A DNA stretch of 64,000 bases from Hydrogenophaga taeniospiralis (GCF_020510445.1 NZ_JAHBAG010000001.1:4006501-4070500), one strand, 5' to 3'. Shown: positions 16,743-25,925, counted from the stretch's first letter. The notes: generated from the letters alone by a model not told the origin. Numbers and translations are program-made.

Positions 16743-18247
16743 TGGCCGGTCGGCGGTATTTCCAGAGAGGGCATGCCAGTGTCCCCGCCGCCTACCTGAA
16801 TTCGGGGTTCGGCGGTGTGCGGCGCCCGGTTGCCGGCTTGGTCACGCTCGCCGTCTCTGCGATCCTGCTTTTTTTCTTCTCTTCCTGCGTGACCCGCGGC
16901 CCAACGGATGCGGTCGGTTTGACGCCCGCAGCCGGTACCGCGCAGACACAGCCCGTACTCGCTGCCGTCACACAACGGCCTTCGCTCCTCGACAGCGCGT
17001 TGGCCAAGGTGCAGGACGCAGCCCATCAGCTGTCGGCAGGCACCTCGTCGGGACTGCAGGCCAGGCCGTTGTCCGGCGAAGCGCTCCAGGAAGTCCTGCC
17101 TCTGCTGGGACAGGCCGAAGCACGGCTGATCGACATCTATCGACTGATCAGCCAGGGACAACACCGTGAGGCGCTGCGCAAGGCGTCCGTGCTGGTGGAA
17201 GACCACCCCAATTTCCACCTGGCCCATCTGGTCCATGGCGATTTGCTGAGTTTGCAGGCGCGGCCGGTGCGTCAGTTGGGCGATGTGCCCGACACCAAGG
17301 CGCAGGCCGCGGCGGAGCAACTGGCGGCTCTGCGCGACGAGTCGCGCCGCCGTCTGCGCGCGCTCATCGAACGCCCTCCACAGGGCAGCATCCCGGCCCA
17401 GTTTCTGGCCCTGTCGTCACAGAGCCGGCACGCCATCGCCGTGGACGCCTCACGCTCGCGCCTGTACCTGTTCGAAAACCTCGCAACGGCCCGGCCTGGG
17501 GCCGACGGTTTTGCCGCGCCCCACCTGCGCCTGCTGGGCGACTTCTACATCTCGGTGGGCTTGCAGGGCATCGAAAAGGCTGTCGAAGGCGACAAGCGCA
17601 CCCCGCTGGGGGTCTACTACATCACCAGCAACCTGAACCCCGACAACCTGCCCGATCTGTACGGCGTTGGCGCGCTGCCCATCAACTACCCGAATCCATT
17701 GGATGTTCAACGGGGCAAGACCGGCAGCGGCATCTGGCTGCACGGCACACCCCGTGAGCAGTTCGTGCGCGCGCCGCTGGCCTCGGACGGCTGCGTGGTG
17801 CTGTCCAACCCCGATCTGGAGCGCCTGCTGTCCACGGTGCAGATCCGCACCACGCCGGTGGTCATCGCACCGTCGCTCGACTGGGTCACGCCCGAATCGC
17901 TGGACGCTGAACGCCAGTCGTTCGAAGCGGCGCTCGAGGCCTGGCGCAGCGCCAAGAGCCAGGGCCAACTGGACGACCTCAAAGGGTTCTATTCCAACCG
18001 TTTCCAGAACCAGGGGCGTGATTTTTCCCAGTGGTGGCCGCGGGTGGAAGGTGAACTTCGCAGCGCCGGGGCAGCACGCGACCTGCAGCTCAAAGAAGTG
18101 TCGATGCTGCGCTGGCGCGACAGCCAGGACACCATGGTGGTCACCTTTGGCGAAGTGGCGCAAGGCCAGACACGTGGAGTGACCAAGCGCCAGTACTGGG
18201 CCCGCGAGCGCGACCAGTGGAAGATTTTTTTTGAAGGAAACACCTGA
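16742..18247 (+). CDS. L,D-transpeptidase (YkuD) with NTF2-like C-terminal domain
   Basis: A 501-residue envelope enzyme. An N-terminal hydrophobic helix (about 35-50, with a Cys that might be a lipobox) is followed by a TPR-like segment (about 115-165). The YkuD catalytic domain (about 230-375) carries H334 in W-L-H-G-T-P and the nucleophile C351 in S-D-G-C-V-V-L-S-N. Such enzymes make 3-3 crosslinks in peptidoglycan or attach proteins to it. The C-terminal 115 residues form an NTF2-like domain resembling that of the preceding TPR protein. The ATG overlaps the upstream stop, and the downstream cyclophilin start overlaps this stop, so the operon is tightly coupled. Confidence 0.88.
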   Translation: MAGRRYFQRGHASVPAAYLNSGFGGVRRPVAGLVTLAVSAILLFFFSSCVTRGPTDAVGLTPAAGTAQTQPVLAAVTQRPSLLDSALAKVQDAAHQLSAGTSSGLQARPLSGEALQEVLPLLGQAEARLIDIYRLISQGQHREALRKASVLVEDHPNFHLAHLVHGDLLSLQARPVRQLGDVPDTKAQAAAEQLAALRDESRRRLRALIERPPQGSIPAQFLALSSQSRHAIAVDASRSRLYLFENLATARPGADGFAAPHLRLLGDFYISVGLQGIEKAVEGDKRTPLGVYYITSNLNPDNLPDLYGVGALPINYPNPLDVQRGKTGSGIWLHGTPREQFVRAPLASDGCVVLSNPDLERLLSTVQIRTTPVVIAPSLDWVTPESLDAERQSFEAALEAWRSAKSQGQLDDLKGFYSNRFQNQGRDFSQWWPRVEGELRSAGAARDLQLKEVSMLRWRDSQDTMVVTFGEVAQGQTRGVTKRQYWARERDQWKIFFEGNT

Positions 18248-18855
18248 TGGACCGCCTCCCCCCTCTGGCCAGCCCACTGCGCCGCCGACTGGCCACGATG
18301 TTGACCGCCAGCGCCCTGTGCGCCTTGGCCTTCCCTGCTGCGGCACAAACGCCCAGTGCGCTCCCCAAAGTGCGGCTGAGCACCTCCATGGGCGACATCG
18401 TGCTGGAGCTCTACCCCGACAAAGCGCCGAAGACGGTGGAGAACTTCCTGCAGTACGTGCAGGACAAACACTACGACGGCACGGTCTTCCATCGGGTCAT
18501 GGACAACTTCATGATCCAGGGTGGGGGCTTCGGTACCGATCTCCAGCAAAAGACAACCCGTTCGCCCATTCCGCTCGAAGCCAGCAATGGTCTGAAAAAC
18601 GACCGCGGCACCATCGCCATGGCCCGCACCTCCAACCCCAACTCGGCCACCGCACAGTTTTTCATCAATGTGGTGAACAACGCCGGACTGAATGCCCCCA
18701 GCCCGGACGGCTATGGTTACGCCGTTTTTGGCAAGGTCACCGCCGGCATGGACGTGGTTGACAAAATCAAGCTCGTTCCGGTCGGCAGTCAGGGCATGCA
18801 ACAGAACTGGCCCAAGTCCCCCGTCACCATCCTCAAAGCCACTCTGGAGAAATGA
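18247..18855 (+). CDS. ppiA: Periplasmic peptidyl-prolyl cis-trans isomerase (cyclophilin)
   Basis: A 202-residue cyclophilin with a signal peptide ([18 protein letters not shown], cleavage likely at P-A-A-A-Q). The mature part has the active-site blocks [15 protein letters not shown] and [16 protein letters not shown]. It should speed prolyl isomerisation during folding of exported proteins. The start overlaps the L,D-transpeptidase stop codon, and a cytoplasmic paralogue follows at once. The gene symbol follows the E. coli periplasmic enzyme. Confidence 0.92.
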   Translation: MDRLPPLASPLRRRLATMLTASALCALAFPAAAQTPSALPKVRLSTSMGDIVLELYPDKAPKTVENFLQYVQDKHYDGTVFHRVMDNFMIQGGGFGTDLQQKTTRSPIPLEASNGLKNDRGTIAMARTSNPNSATAQFFINVVNNAGLNAPSPDGYGYAVFGKVTAGMDVVDKIKLVPVGSQGMQQNWPKSPVTILKATLEK

Positions 18856-18857
18856 AC

Positions 18858-19364
18858 ATGGCCAACCCCCAAGTCGAACTGCACATCGCCAACTTTGGCG
18901 TCATCACCCTCGAACTCGACGCCGAAAAGGCGCCGCTGTCGACCGCCAACTTCCTGTCCTACGTGAACAAGGGCCACTACAACAACACGGTGTTCCACCG
19001 CGTCATTCCCGGTTTCATGGTGCAAGGTGGCGGCTTTGAGCCCGGCATGAACCAGAAACCCACGGACCAGCCGATCAACAACGAAGCCAACAACGGCCTG
19101 AAGAACGACAGCTACACCGTGGCCATGGCCCGCACCAGTGACCCGCATTCGGCCACCGCGCAGTTCTTCATCAACGTCGCCAACAACGGCTTCCTCAACC
19201 ACACCGCGCCCAGTGCGCAGGGCTGGGGCTACGCCGTGTTCGGCAAAGTGGTTTCCGGCACCGACATCGTCAAGAAAATCGAAGCGGTGACCACCGGCCG
19301 CAAGGGCTTCCACGATGATGTGCCCAAGGACGATGTGGTGATCGAAAAAGCGGTCGCCCTCTGA
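18858..19364 (+). CDS. ppiB: Cytoplasmic peptidyl-prolyl cis-trans isomerase (cyclophilin)
   Basis: A 168-residue cyclophilin without a signal peptide, close in length to E. coli PpiB (164). It has [15 protein letters not shown] and [16 protein letters not shown]. Two ATG codons are possible: 18852 overlaps the ppiA stop but stands only two bases from the GGAG, whereas 18858 has an eight-base spacing, so I chose 18858. It is adjacent to and clearly related to ppiA, suggesting tandem duplication followed by loss or gain of the export signal. Confidence 0.93.
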   Translation: MANPQVELHIANFGVITLELDAEKAPLSTANFLSYVNKGHYNNTVFHRVIPGFMVQGGGFEPGMNQKPTDQPINNEANNGLKNDSYTVAMARTSDPHSATAQFFINVANNGFLNHTAPSAQGWGYAVFGKVVSGTDIVKKIEAVTTGRKGFHDDVPKDDVVIEKAVAL

Positions 19365-19402
19365 CGCACCGCGACCCAGGGGGCCGATGGGCTTCTTGCT
19401 CC

Positions 19403-20266
19403 ATGGACACCCCGACCTCCGACCGCTTCGCCGAACTCCGCGCCCCTGCGCACTGGCAAGCGGTCGACTTCATTTCCGACCTGCACCTGCAGGCCTCGGA
19501 GCCGGCCACCTTCGAATGCTGGCTGCATTACCTGCAGCGCCCCCCGGCCGAACGGGCCGATGCCTTGTTCATCCTGGGCGACCTGTTCGAGGTCTGGGTG
19601 GGCGACGACCTGCTTCAGGCCGCCCTCCCCCCCACGGGCACACAGCATTCCGCCGACCACGGTTTCTGGCGCCGCTGCGCCGAAGCGCTGCACGCCCATG
19701 GCCAGCACACCCCCGTGTACTTCATACACGGCAACCGCGATTTCCTGCTGGGTCCAGCGGGTCTGAGCGCCTGCGGCATGCATGGGCTGTCCGATCCCAC
19801 GGTGCTGGCGTTTCTAGGCCAACGCTGGCTGCTCAGCCACGGCGATGCGCTGTGCCTGGACGATACCGACTACATGCGCTTTCGCGCCATGGTGCGCCAG
19901 CCGGACTGGCAACAGGCCTTCCTGGCCCAGCCCCTGGCCGAACGCGAGGCCATCGCACGTGGTCTGCGCACCCAGAGCGAACTCCGCAAGCGCGGCCTGG
20001 CGAACGACCCCACGCTGTGGGCCGATGTGGATGCCACCGCCGCCAAGGACTGGCTGCGGCGCGGCGCGGCCAGCACCCTGGTCCACGGCCACACCCACCG
20101 GCCGGCCCAGCACGAACTGGGCGACGACCTGCGTCGTGTGGTCCTCAGCGACTGGGACGCCCTGGCCCACCCGCCGCGCGCCGAAGTGTTGAGACTCGAC
20201 GCACGGGGGTTCCACCGCCTGCCACAGCCATTGAGCGGGCATGAGCGACAGACGCTCGGGTGCTGA
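19403..20266 (+). CDS. lpxH: UDP-2,3-diacylglucosamine diphosphatase LpxH
   Basis: A 287-residue calcineurin-like phosphoesterase that hydrolyses UDP-2,3-diacylglucosamine to lipid X and UMP in lipid A synthesis. The metal-binding motifs are all present: F-I-S-D-L-H-L, I-L-G-D-L-F-E-V-W-V-G-D-D, H-G-N-R-D-F-L, L-S-H-G-D and H-G-H-T-H-R-P. The protein is longer than E. coli LpxH (240), mainly at the N terminus and C terminus. It follows ppiB by 38 bases on the same strand and precedes mtfA by three, so it is probably part of the same transcript. Acts at the cytoplasmic face of the inner membrane. Confidence 0.92.
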   Translation: MDTPTSDRFAELRAPAHWQAVDFISDLHLQASEPATFECWLHYLQRPPAERADALFILGDLFEVWVGDDLLQAALPPTGTQHSADHGFWRRCAEALHAHGQHTPVYFIHGNRDFLLGPAGLSACGMHGLSDPTVLAFLGQRWLLSHGDALCLDDTDYMRFRAMVRQPDWQQAFLAQPLAEREAIARGLRTQSELRKRGLANDPTLWADVDATAAKDWLRRGAASTLVHGHTHRPAQHELGDDLRRVVLSDWDALAHPPRAEVLRLDARGFHRLPQPLSGHERQTLGC

Positions 20267-20269
20267 GGC

Positions 20270-21151
20270 ATGGCACGCCGACAAACAGGGGCTCCCCGCA
20301 TCCTGCCCACCTTCATCCAGCGCTGGCTGCCGCGGCGTCTGCGCCGCCCTCCAGAGATCCCCTCCGCCCTGTGGAACACCACGCTGGCGCAACACCCCTT
20401 CCTGGCGGCGCTCGACCCACACGAGCAACAAAGGTTGCGCCAGCTGTGCCAGCACTTTCTGCTGGAGAAAGAATTCCACGGCGCCAATGGCCTGACCATC
20501 ACCGATGCCATGGCTCTGACCATCGCCGCCCAGGCCTGCCTGCCCCTGCTGCACATGGGCGGCGTCGCCCAGGCCCCCACCAACGACCCCTTGCCCGCGC
20601 TGGACTGGTATGGCGACTTCGTGGGCATCGTGGTGCAGCCCGGCGCAGCGGTGGCCCAGCGCGAGGTCACCGATGGCATGGGCGTGGTGCACCGCTACCG
20701 CGAGGTGCTCGCCGGCGAGGCGATGGACCGCGGGCCTTTGATGCTGAGCTGGGAAGACGTTGCCCATGCCGGTTCCGCGGCGGAACATGGCAGCAACGTC
20801 GTCATCCACGAGTTCGTGCACAAGATCGACATGCACGGCATGCGCACGGGCGATACACCCGACGGAGCGCCTCCATTGGCGAAGGGTTTTCTGGGCTCGG
20901 ACAGTGCCGCCCAAGCACGGGAGCACTGGCGGCGGACCATGCAGGCCGCCTACAACCGCTTTCGTGAGAGCCTGACCCTGGCCGAACGCTTCGGTGGTGA
21001 ACCGCCCTGGCTGGACGACTACGCCGCCAAGGATCCGGCAGAATTTTTCGCCGTGACCTGTGAAGCCTATTTCGTCAACCGCGAGCGCTTCGCGCTGGAG
21101 TTCCCCGAGCTGATACCGCTGTACGACGGCTTCTTTCGACCCAGAACCTGA
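20270..21151 (+). CDS. mtfA: Zinc-dependent peptidase, MtfA family
   Basis: A 293-residue M90-family metallopeptidase. The zinc motif H180-E181-F-V-H184 lies in V-V-I-H-E-F-V-H-K-I-D-M, and a third ligand is probably the Glu in D-P-A-E-F-F-A-V-T-C-E. In E. coli MtfA binds the repressor Mlc and so influences the glucose phosphotransferase system; whether that link exists here is unknown, because Mlc and the glucose PTS are often absent from this group. The gene ends 91 bases before the convergent DUF349 gene; a GC-rich hairpin (GCGGGG and CCCCGC arms) lies in that gap. Confidence 0.88.
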   Translation: MARRQTGAPRILPTFIQRWLPRRLRRPPEIPSALWNTTLAQHPFLAALDPHEQQRLRQLCQHFLLEKEFHGANGLTITDAMALTIAAQACLPLLHMGGVAQAPTNDPLPALDWYGDFVGIVVQPGAAVAQREVTDGMGVVHRYREVLAGEAMDRGPLMLSWEDVAHAGSAAEHGSNVVIHEFVHKIDMHGMRTGDTPDGAPPLAKGFLGSDSAAQAREHWRRTMQAAYNRFRESLTLAERFGGEPPWLDDYAAKDPAEFFAVTCEAYFVNRERFALEFPELIPLYDGFFRPRT

Positions 21152-21242
21152 ACCCCAGCCGGTCACGGTGGCGGGGCCCCTCCCCGCGCAACCAGAGACC
21201 GTACCCGGAGCCCCGCTCTCGCGACGCTCCAGGCAAACCGCG

Positions 21243-23990
21243 TCAACGCTTGAGCAGGACCTTGAGCACGGCCTGCAAGCGCCGCGCCGCAGCCGCGTCA
21301 TAACCCGAACCGAGCACCTTCGCCACGTCTTCGCTCCAGGTTTCGGCCGGGCTGGCCGCGTTGCGGCGCGTCAGCAACTGCAGTTGCAGCATGCGGCGGT
21401 CGCTCAGGTGTTCGGCGGGCGTGGGTACCTCGGCGGCCATTTCGAGCCTCAGCAGGGTTTCACCCGGCAACCCAGCGGGGGCCTGCGACAGCGCCGCCAC
21501 CCAGGCGGCCCGGCTGCCCGCATTCACGCGCGCCCCCAAGGCCTGCGCGGTGGGCAATTGCTGCGCGTCGCGCTGCTCCCACGCGGACATCAGCTGGGTC
21601 AACACCTCGCCGTGGGCCTGCGCGGCCAGCTTGCGTAGACTGGCCTGTGCCGATTCGATGGCCTGGCGTTGCGCGCGGAAGGCCGCATCGCCGAGTCGAG
21701 GACCGCGAGGCTCACGCTCCTCACGCCAGTCGCGCTGATCGCGGTACGGCGCACCGCCATCGCGCCCACCTCGTGCGTCGGGCCGCCCGGGAGCGCCATC
21801 ACGGCGCCCCTCCGGGCGATCACCCCGCCGGCCGTCCCGCCCCGCAGGCTCGGCCTTCTTCATGCCAGGACGGTCGTCCCCGCGCACCGCCACCACCTTC
21901 TTCGGGGGCGCGGCGGGGGCCGCCGCTTTGGCCGGTACCTCAGGCGCACCTTCGACCGCATCGCCCTCGGCCGCTTGCGCTTCGTTGGGAGACACCGCGT
22001 CGGTGCCCCCTTCACCCTCGGCCGCCCCGCTCTGGGGTCCGGTGGGCGTAGCAGCGTCTCGCCGACCCGAAGGCACGGCCTCGGGCTGAGCGTTCAGCGC
22101 AGCCTCCAGCGCAGCCATCGCCTCGCGGATCCGCTGCGCGTCGCCACTGGCGCTCGCGTCCTCCAGGGCGCGGGACGCATCCAGCACGCGCTGATCGTGC
22201 GCATTGAGCGCCGTGGACGCCTTCTCGCGTTCGCTGCTCTTGCGAGAGAAAGCCTCGTCGATCGGCTGACGGAACGCCTCCCACAACTTCTGTTCGTGCT
22301 TGCGCTCCAGGGGCACCGCGTGGGCCTCGGCCTGCCAGCGCTGCTGAAGGGCCTTGACCGCGTCGATGCGCAACACCGGTGCGGCCCCCAGCGCGATGGC
22401 TTCGTCGATCAGCGCCCGGCGACGCGCCGTGCTCTCGGCCTGCGCGGTCTCCAGACGTGCGTGCGCGGCGTGCATCACGTCTTTCCAGATCGGCTGGATC
22501 TCAGCAAACGCCTTTTCGCTCAGGTGCCCGGCTTCGCGCCAGCGCTCGGAGAACGCGTGCAGCTCCCGCACCATGGCTTTCCAGTCGCTGCTCTGCTCGT
22601 GCGCCAAGGTCCATGCCTTGAGTTCTTCGATGATCCCCAGGCGCTGGGCCCGGTGGGCATCGGCCTGCTGGCGCACCTGGCTCAACCAGGCTTCCACCCA
22701 TTTGTGGGCCTCGGTACAAGCTTCGTCAAAACGCTTCCAGAGCGCGTGATTGGGTTGCCCGCCCTGGTCGGTGCTCTTCCACTGGTCGCGCAAACTGCGC
22801 AGAGTCTCCTGCATCTTGCGCCCACCCAGGCGCTGGCCTTCAGGGGCCTGCAGCAGGGCCTCGGCCTTGGCGACCAGTTCTTCGCGCAGCTGATCAGCGC
22901 GCCAGCGTTGCCAGCCTTCGAGTTCACCCGCCTGGGTCAAGGCGGCATGGGCCCGCGCCTCCAGCTCGGCACCGATATGCCGCGCGTGGCTCTTGAGCAC
23001 CGCGCGCACATCGGAGGCGGCTTTGGGCGTGGCTTTGCCGTGGCCTTCGGCCAACTCACGTTCGAGCACCCCCAGCACTTTGTCCAGCTCGGCGGCCACA
23101 CGGGTCCGTTTTTCCTGCGCGGCCTGCGCACTCTGGGCGGACCTCTCAGCCGGCGCCACCACATCCACACCACGAGCGACGCGCAGTTCGTCGGCCCACA
23201 CGGGCACGGCGGGCAGCGGCGCCTGCGGATCGGCATCGGCGGCAACGGTCTGAGCCAATGCGGCCTCGAAGGCATCCCATACCAATTGCAGCTGGCTGCG
23301 CGAGGCCTCCAGCATGGGCGGGAACTTGGCCTCCACACTCGCCCACTGCGCATCGTTCTGCAGCGTGCTGGTCTGCTGCAGCCAGTGCGCCACATCGGCA
23401 CGCAGGGTGTCGGCGCTGTGTTGGGCATCGCGCCAGGATTTGGTCGACAGCACCTCGATGCGCTGCGCGATCAACACCGCGGCTTCGCGCTCCACCTGCA
23501 CCCGGTGCTGCAGGTCTTCGATGGCCTTGACCCGCTCGGTCAATGCCTGTTTCAGCGAGGCCAGCGGTTCGCGAGACAGGGGCGCACCGGCCCGGGCCGC
23601 GTCGCGCTGCCAGGCCAAGGCATCCGCAAGGTTCAGCCGCGAGTGGTCCAGCAGGGTCTGCGCCTTGTGGGCCCATTCCACGGCGATCTGCTCCTGCGAC
23701 TTCTGGCGCTTCTGTTCGTCGAGCTTTTCCTTCAGCGGCTTGGCGGCGCCCCGGTCGCGGTGCGACAACTCCTTGAACACCTCGTTCATCAACTCCACCG
23801 ACGGCCCACTGCCCAGCCACTCCCGGATGCGCGCCGCACGCTCGCCGGAGGTGGGTGCGGAAAACGCGCCTCCGGTGAGCGCATCCAGCGGATGTGGCGC
23901 GGAGGAGGTTGAGGGCTTGGTCGGGATGGGGGTATTCACGGCGGCGGCGTTGGATGGGGTCGGCGACTTGCGCAGGGGAAACAGCGACAT
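21243..23990 (-). CDS. Large DUF349 domain protein
   Basis: A 915-residue, highly charged cytoplasmic protein with repeated DUF349 units, recognised by recurrent W-x-x-A and L-W-x-x-F blocks such as N-H-A-L-W-K-R-F-D-E-A-C and Q-K-L-W-E-A-F-R-Q-P-I. Most of it should be alpha-helical or coiled coil. Between about residues 640 and 770 there is a low-complexity part rich in Ala, Pro, Gly, Arg and Asp, clearly disordered. The last 120 residues form a separate helical unit. An ATG at 23990 is used; a TTG sits immediately before it. DUF349 proteins have no firm general function known to me. The gene stands alone, convergent with mtfA. Confidence 0.8.
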   Translation of the reverse strand: MSLFPLRKSPTPSNAAAVNTPIPTKPSTSSAPHPLDALTGGAFSAPTSGERAARIREWLGSGPSVELMNEVFKELSHRDRGAAKPLKEKLDEQKRQKSQEQIAVEWAHKAQTLLDHSRLNLADALAWQRDAARAGAPLSREPLASLKQALTERVKAIEDLQHRVQVEREAAVLIAQRIEVLSTKSWRDAQHSADTLRADVAHWLQQTSTLQNDAQWASVEAKFPPMLEASRSQLQLVWDAFEAALAQTVAADADPQAPLPAVPVWADELRVARGVDVVAPAERSAQSAQAAQEKRTRVAAELDKVLGVLERELAEGHGKATPKAASDVRAVLKSHARHIGAELEARAHAALTQAGELEGWQRWRADQLREELVAKAEALLQAPEGQRLGGRKMQETLRSLRDQWKSTDQGGQPNHALWKRFDEACTEAHKWVEAWLSQVRQQADAHRAQRLGIIEELKAWTLAHEQSSDWKAMVRELHAFSERWREAGHLSEKAFAEIQPIWKDVMHAAHARLETAQAESTARRRALIDEAIALGAAPVLRIDAVKALQQRWQAEAHAVPLERKHEQKLWEAFRQPIDEAFSRKSSEREKASTALNAHDQRVLDASRALEDASASGDAQRIREAMAALEAALNAQPEAVPSGRRDAATPTGPQSGAAEGEGGTDAVSPNEAQAAEGDAVEGAPEVPAKAAAPAAPPKKVVAVRGDDRPGMKKAEPAGRDGRRGDRPEGRRDGAPGRPDARGGRDGGAPYRDQRDWREEREPRGPRLGDAAFRAQRQAIESAQASLRKLAAQAHGEVLTQLMSAWEQRDAQQLPTAQALGARVNAGSRAAWVAALSQAPAGLPGETLLRLEMAAEVPTPAEHLSDRRMLQLQLLTRRNAASPAETWSEDVAKVLGSGYDAAAARRLQAVLKVLLKR

Positions 23991-24000
23991 CAAACAGGAG

Positions 24001-24719
24001 ACTCAGAAAAGGAAGGGTTCGACACCGTGCCGGCATCGAGCAAGCGCGTATTGTCGCCGCTGTTCACGCACGCACAGAAAGGGACACCCCAGAAACGAGA
24101 AACCCCGATGGGCTGAACCCACCGGGGCTGACGGCGGGCGTAATGCACTTGCCGTCGGATTTGGCGGAGAGAGTTTGATGTCTCCCCAGCCTGGAAGCAA
24201 CAGATTGCTCCCTTTGGAGCCGGCAGACGGTCAGACCGTGTTGCCAGCTGATGCCAGTCGCAATGACAGGCAAGCACAGGTTACCCCGGTTCGGCCATTG
24301 CTTCAAGGGTTTCGCCCAGGTGCGACCATGTGGATTTTCAATCACGCAACCACGGCCCATTCACCCGCCTCGAACGACCCACCCCGAGAACGAAAGGTAT
24401 CAATTGCCCGACAAACGGTCAAAAGTGGCACACGGGACTGGAAGCCCGATCCACGCTGGTGGTGTCGCTAGGGATGTCTGTGCATCACAGTCCATCACAT
24501 CTTCTTAATACACAAAAGTCATAATAAATAACATCTTAAACATTGACTTGACATGTACAACTCCATAACATCCGTCGGCTTTGCCCATCCAGGGTAAACC
24601 CGACCCGCTGCCGAACCCGGCTAAGTCGATCGCCAGGCCCATGAGGTCCTGCCGTCGATGGCGACCCAATCCAGTCGACCGGACCCACCCGTCAGGGCGA
24701 CACAGAAAGGAGCGACAAC
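24001..24719. other. Long intergenic region with hairpin, dyad and promoter
   Basis: No convincing gene is present in these 719 bases. An imperfect hairpin (24103-24127, one A/C mismatch, five-base loop) has a T-rich minus-strand flank and may be a weak terminator or attenuator upstream of the DUF349 gene. A dyad CTGTG-CAT-CACAG lies at 24478-24490. Bases 24500-24580 are markedly AT-rich compared with the surroundings. A minus-strand frame of 98 codons (24064-24360) contains no recognisable domain and I do not call it. Confidence 0.5.
24543..24571 (+). promoter_or_regulatory. Candidate promoter of the transglycosylase gene
   Basis: TTGACT (24543-24548) and TAACAT (24566-24571) are separated by exactly 17 bases within an AT-rich patch. 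The start codon lies about 150 bases downstream, leaving a long 5' leader in which I recognise no structure. Confidence 0.45.
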
Positions 24720-25625
24720 ATGACAGCGCAACAACAACAAACAAGGAGCACCAAAGGTGCCAAGGCGGCCCTCATGGCCGCACTGGGCGATGTGTCCCGC
24801 GGCTTTTTCGACATCACCCACAATGGCCTGGCGCTGCTGGGCACCCTGCTGGCCGTCGGACTGATCACGCTGGCCGCGCGCAGCGATCTGCGAACCAGCG
24901 CCGAACAACAGCTGCTCGGCTGGTTGCTGGAGCGCCAAGTAGCAACGACCGAAACCGCAGACGCGGCCGTGTTCAACCCCGAGCCCAGCGCCATCGAGCG
25001 CGTCACCGCCGTCCAGCCGACCGACCTCCCAAAACAGCAGGCCAATGTGGCCTTCTGGTTGAGCCGCAAATACCGTGTGGCGCCCGAACCCCTGAGCGTG
25101 CTGGTGGCGGAGGCCTTTGACGTCGGCCAGAAAGCCCGGGTAGATCCCACGCTGATCCTCGCGGTCATGGCCATCGAGTCGCGTTTCAACCCGTTTGCAC
25201 AGAGCCCCGTGGGTGCACAAGGCCTGATGCAGGTGCTGACCCGGGTCCACACCGACAAATACGAGGATTTCGGCGGGCGACTGGCGGCCTTCGACCCGGT
25301 GTCGAACCTTCGTGTGGGCGCCAAAGTGCTGCAGGACTGCATCAAGCAGGCAGGCTCGATCGAGGGCGGCCTGCGGCTTTACGTGGGCGCAGTCTCATCC
25401 GATGGCGGTGACTACATCAACAAGGTCATGGCGGAACACCTGCGCATCCAGAGCGTGGCCCTGGGCAAACCCATGCCACGCTATTTCCCGCAAATCCAAC
25501 GCACCCAGGTGATCGCACCCGCGACCGTCGAGCCCACACCCGAGCCAGACTCTGCGACCGACTTCGAAGCGGAAGCGCCTGCGGCCCCCGTCGTCCCACC
25601 CGAGACGCCTCTGGCGAACTCGTGA
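24720..25625 (+). CDS. Membrane-anchored lytic transglycosylase (SLT domain)
   Basis: A 301-residue protein with one membrane helix (about 37-53, G-L-A-L-L-G-T-L-L-A-V-G-L-I-T-L) and no cleavage site, so it is probably tethered in the inner membrane facing the periplasm. The SLT/lysozyme-like domain (about 120-245) has the catalytic glutamate in V-M-A-I-E-S-R-F-N-P and the next block G-A-Q-G-L-M-Q-V-L. These enzymes cleave peptidoglycan glycan strands with formation of 1,6-anhydro ends. The C terminus is a Pro/Glu-rich tail. A GGAG site stands upstream of the start. The last expected block is present (L-R-L-Y-V-G-A). Which process it serves is not evident. Confidence 0.85.
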   Translation: MTAQQQQTRSTKGAKAALMAALGDVSRGFFDITHNGLALLGTLLAVGLITLAARSDLRTSAEQQLLGWLLERQVATTETADAAVFNPEPSAIERVTAVQPTDLPKQQANVAFWLSRKYRVAPEPLSVLVAEAFDVGQKARVDPTLILAVMAIESRFNPFAQSPVGAQGLMQVLTRVHTDKYEDFGGRLAAFDPVSNLRVGAKVLQDCIKQAGSIEGGLRLYVGAVSSDGGDYINKVMAEHLRIQSVALGKPMPRYFPQIQRTQVIAPATVEPTPEPDSATDFEAEAPAAPVVPPETPLANS

Positions 25626-25668
25626 TCGAGCCGCACACGCAAACCCCACGGGCGTCCGATCTCTCCAT

Positions 25669-25704
25669 TTGACAGCCATGGCCCGCGCAAGCCTCGGCTA
25701 AACT
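25669..25704 (+). promoter_or_regulatory. Possible promoter elements for glyA
   Basis: A perfect TTGACA (25669-25674) and a TAAACT (25699-25704) precede the riboswitch. Their spacing of 24 bases is too long for a standard sigma-70 promoter, so only one may be used, most likely the -10-like box, which would start the RNA just at P1. Confidence 0.3.
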
Positions 25705-25871
25705 AACCGGGTACGCGACTGGCGATAGGCGCACCAACCGAAGGACGAACTCCTTCTGACTGGCTGCGTTGACGTGGCCCCCCGGCGCTGAAAGCGATCA
25801 GCGGCCGGGACAACCACTGGGAAGCGTGCCGCCCGGCCCGACCGGGTGTTCAGCCGTTCGCCTGGGCAGCC
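25705..25871 (+). ncRNA. ZTP (pfl-motif) riboswitch upstream of glyA
   Basis: The leader has the conserved 5' element CGCGACTGGCG (25714-25724) and the 3' element TTCGCCTGGGCAGCC (25857-25871). The outer strand GGGTACGC (25709-25716) can pair with GCGTGCC further on to form P1. These match the pfl motif, which senses ZTP/ZMP, a signal of 10-formyl-tetrahydrofolate shortage, and is known upstream of glyA in Burkholderiales. Two extra hairpins lie inside (GAAGGA/TCCTTC at 25740-25756 and a longer GC-rich one near 25787-25806). A short hairpin GATGTGG/CCACATC follows near 25879 and may belong to the expression platform. Confidence 0.88.
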
Positions 25872-25925
25872 CCTGCCGATGTGGTCCACATCGCGCCGGG
25901 ATCCACGTTACCCAAGACTGCCACC

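Noticed and set aside
24170..24260. tRNA-like 3' end pattern (TGGCGGAGAGAG) on the minus strand
   Set aside because: No T-loop, anticodon arm or matching acceptor strand can be formed; compare the true tRNA-Ser at 9723-9815.
24064..24360. Minus-strand frame of 98 codons in the long intergenic region
   Set aside because: No ribosome-binding site, no domain and odd composition; the frame crosses a terminator-like hairpin.
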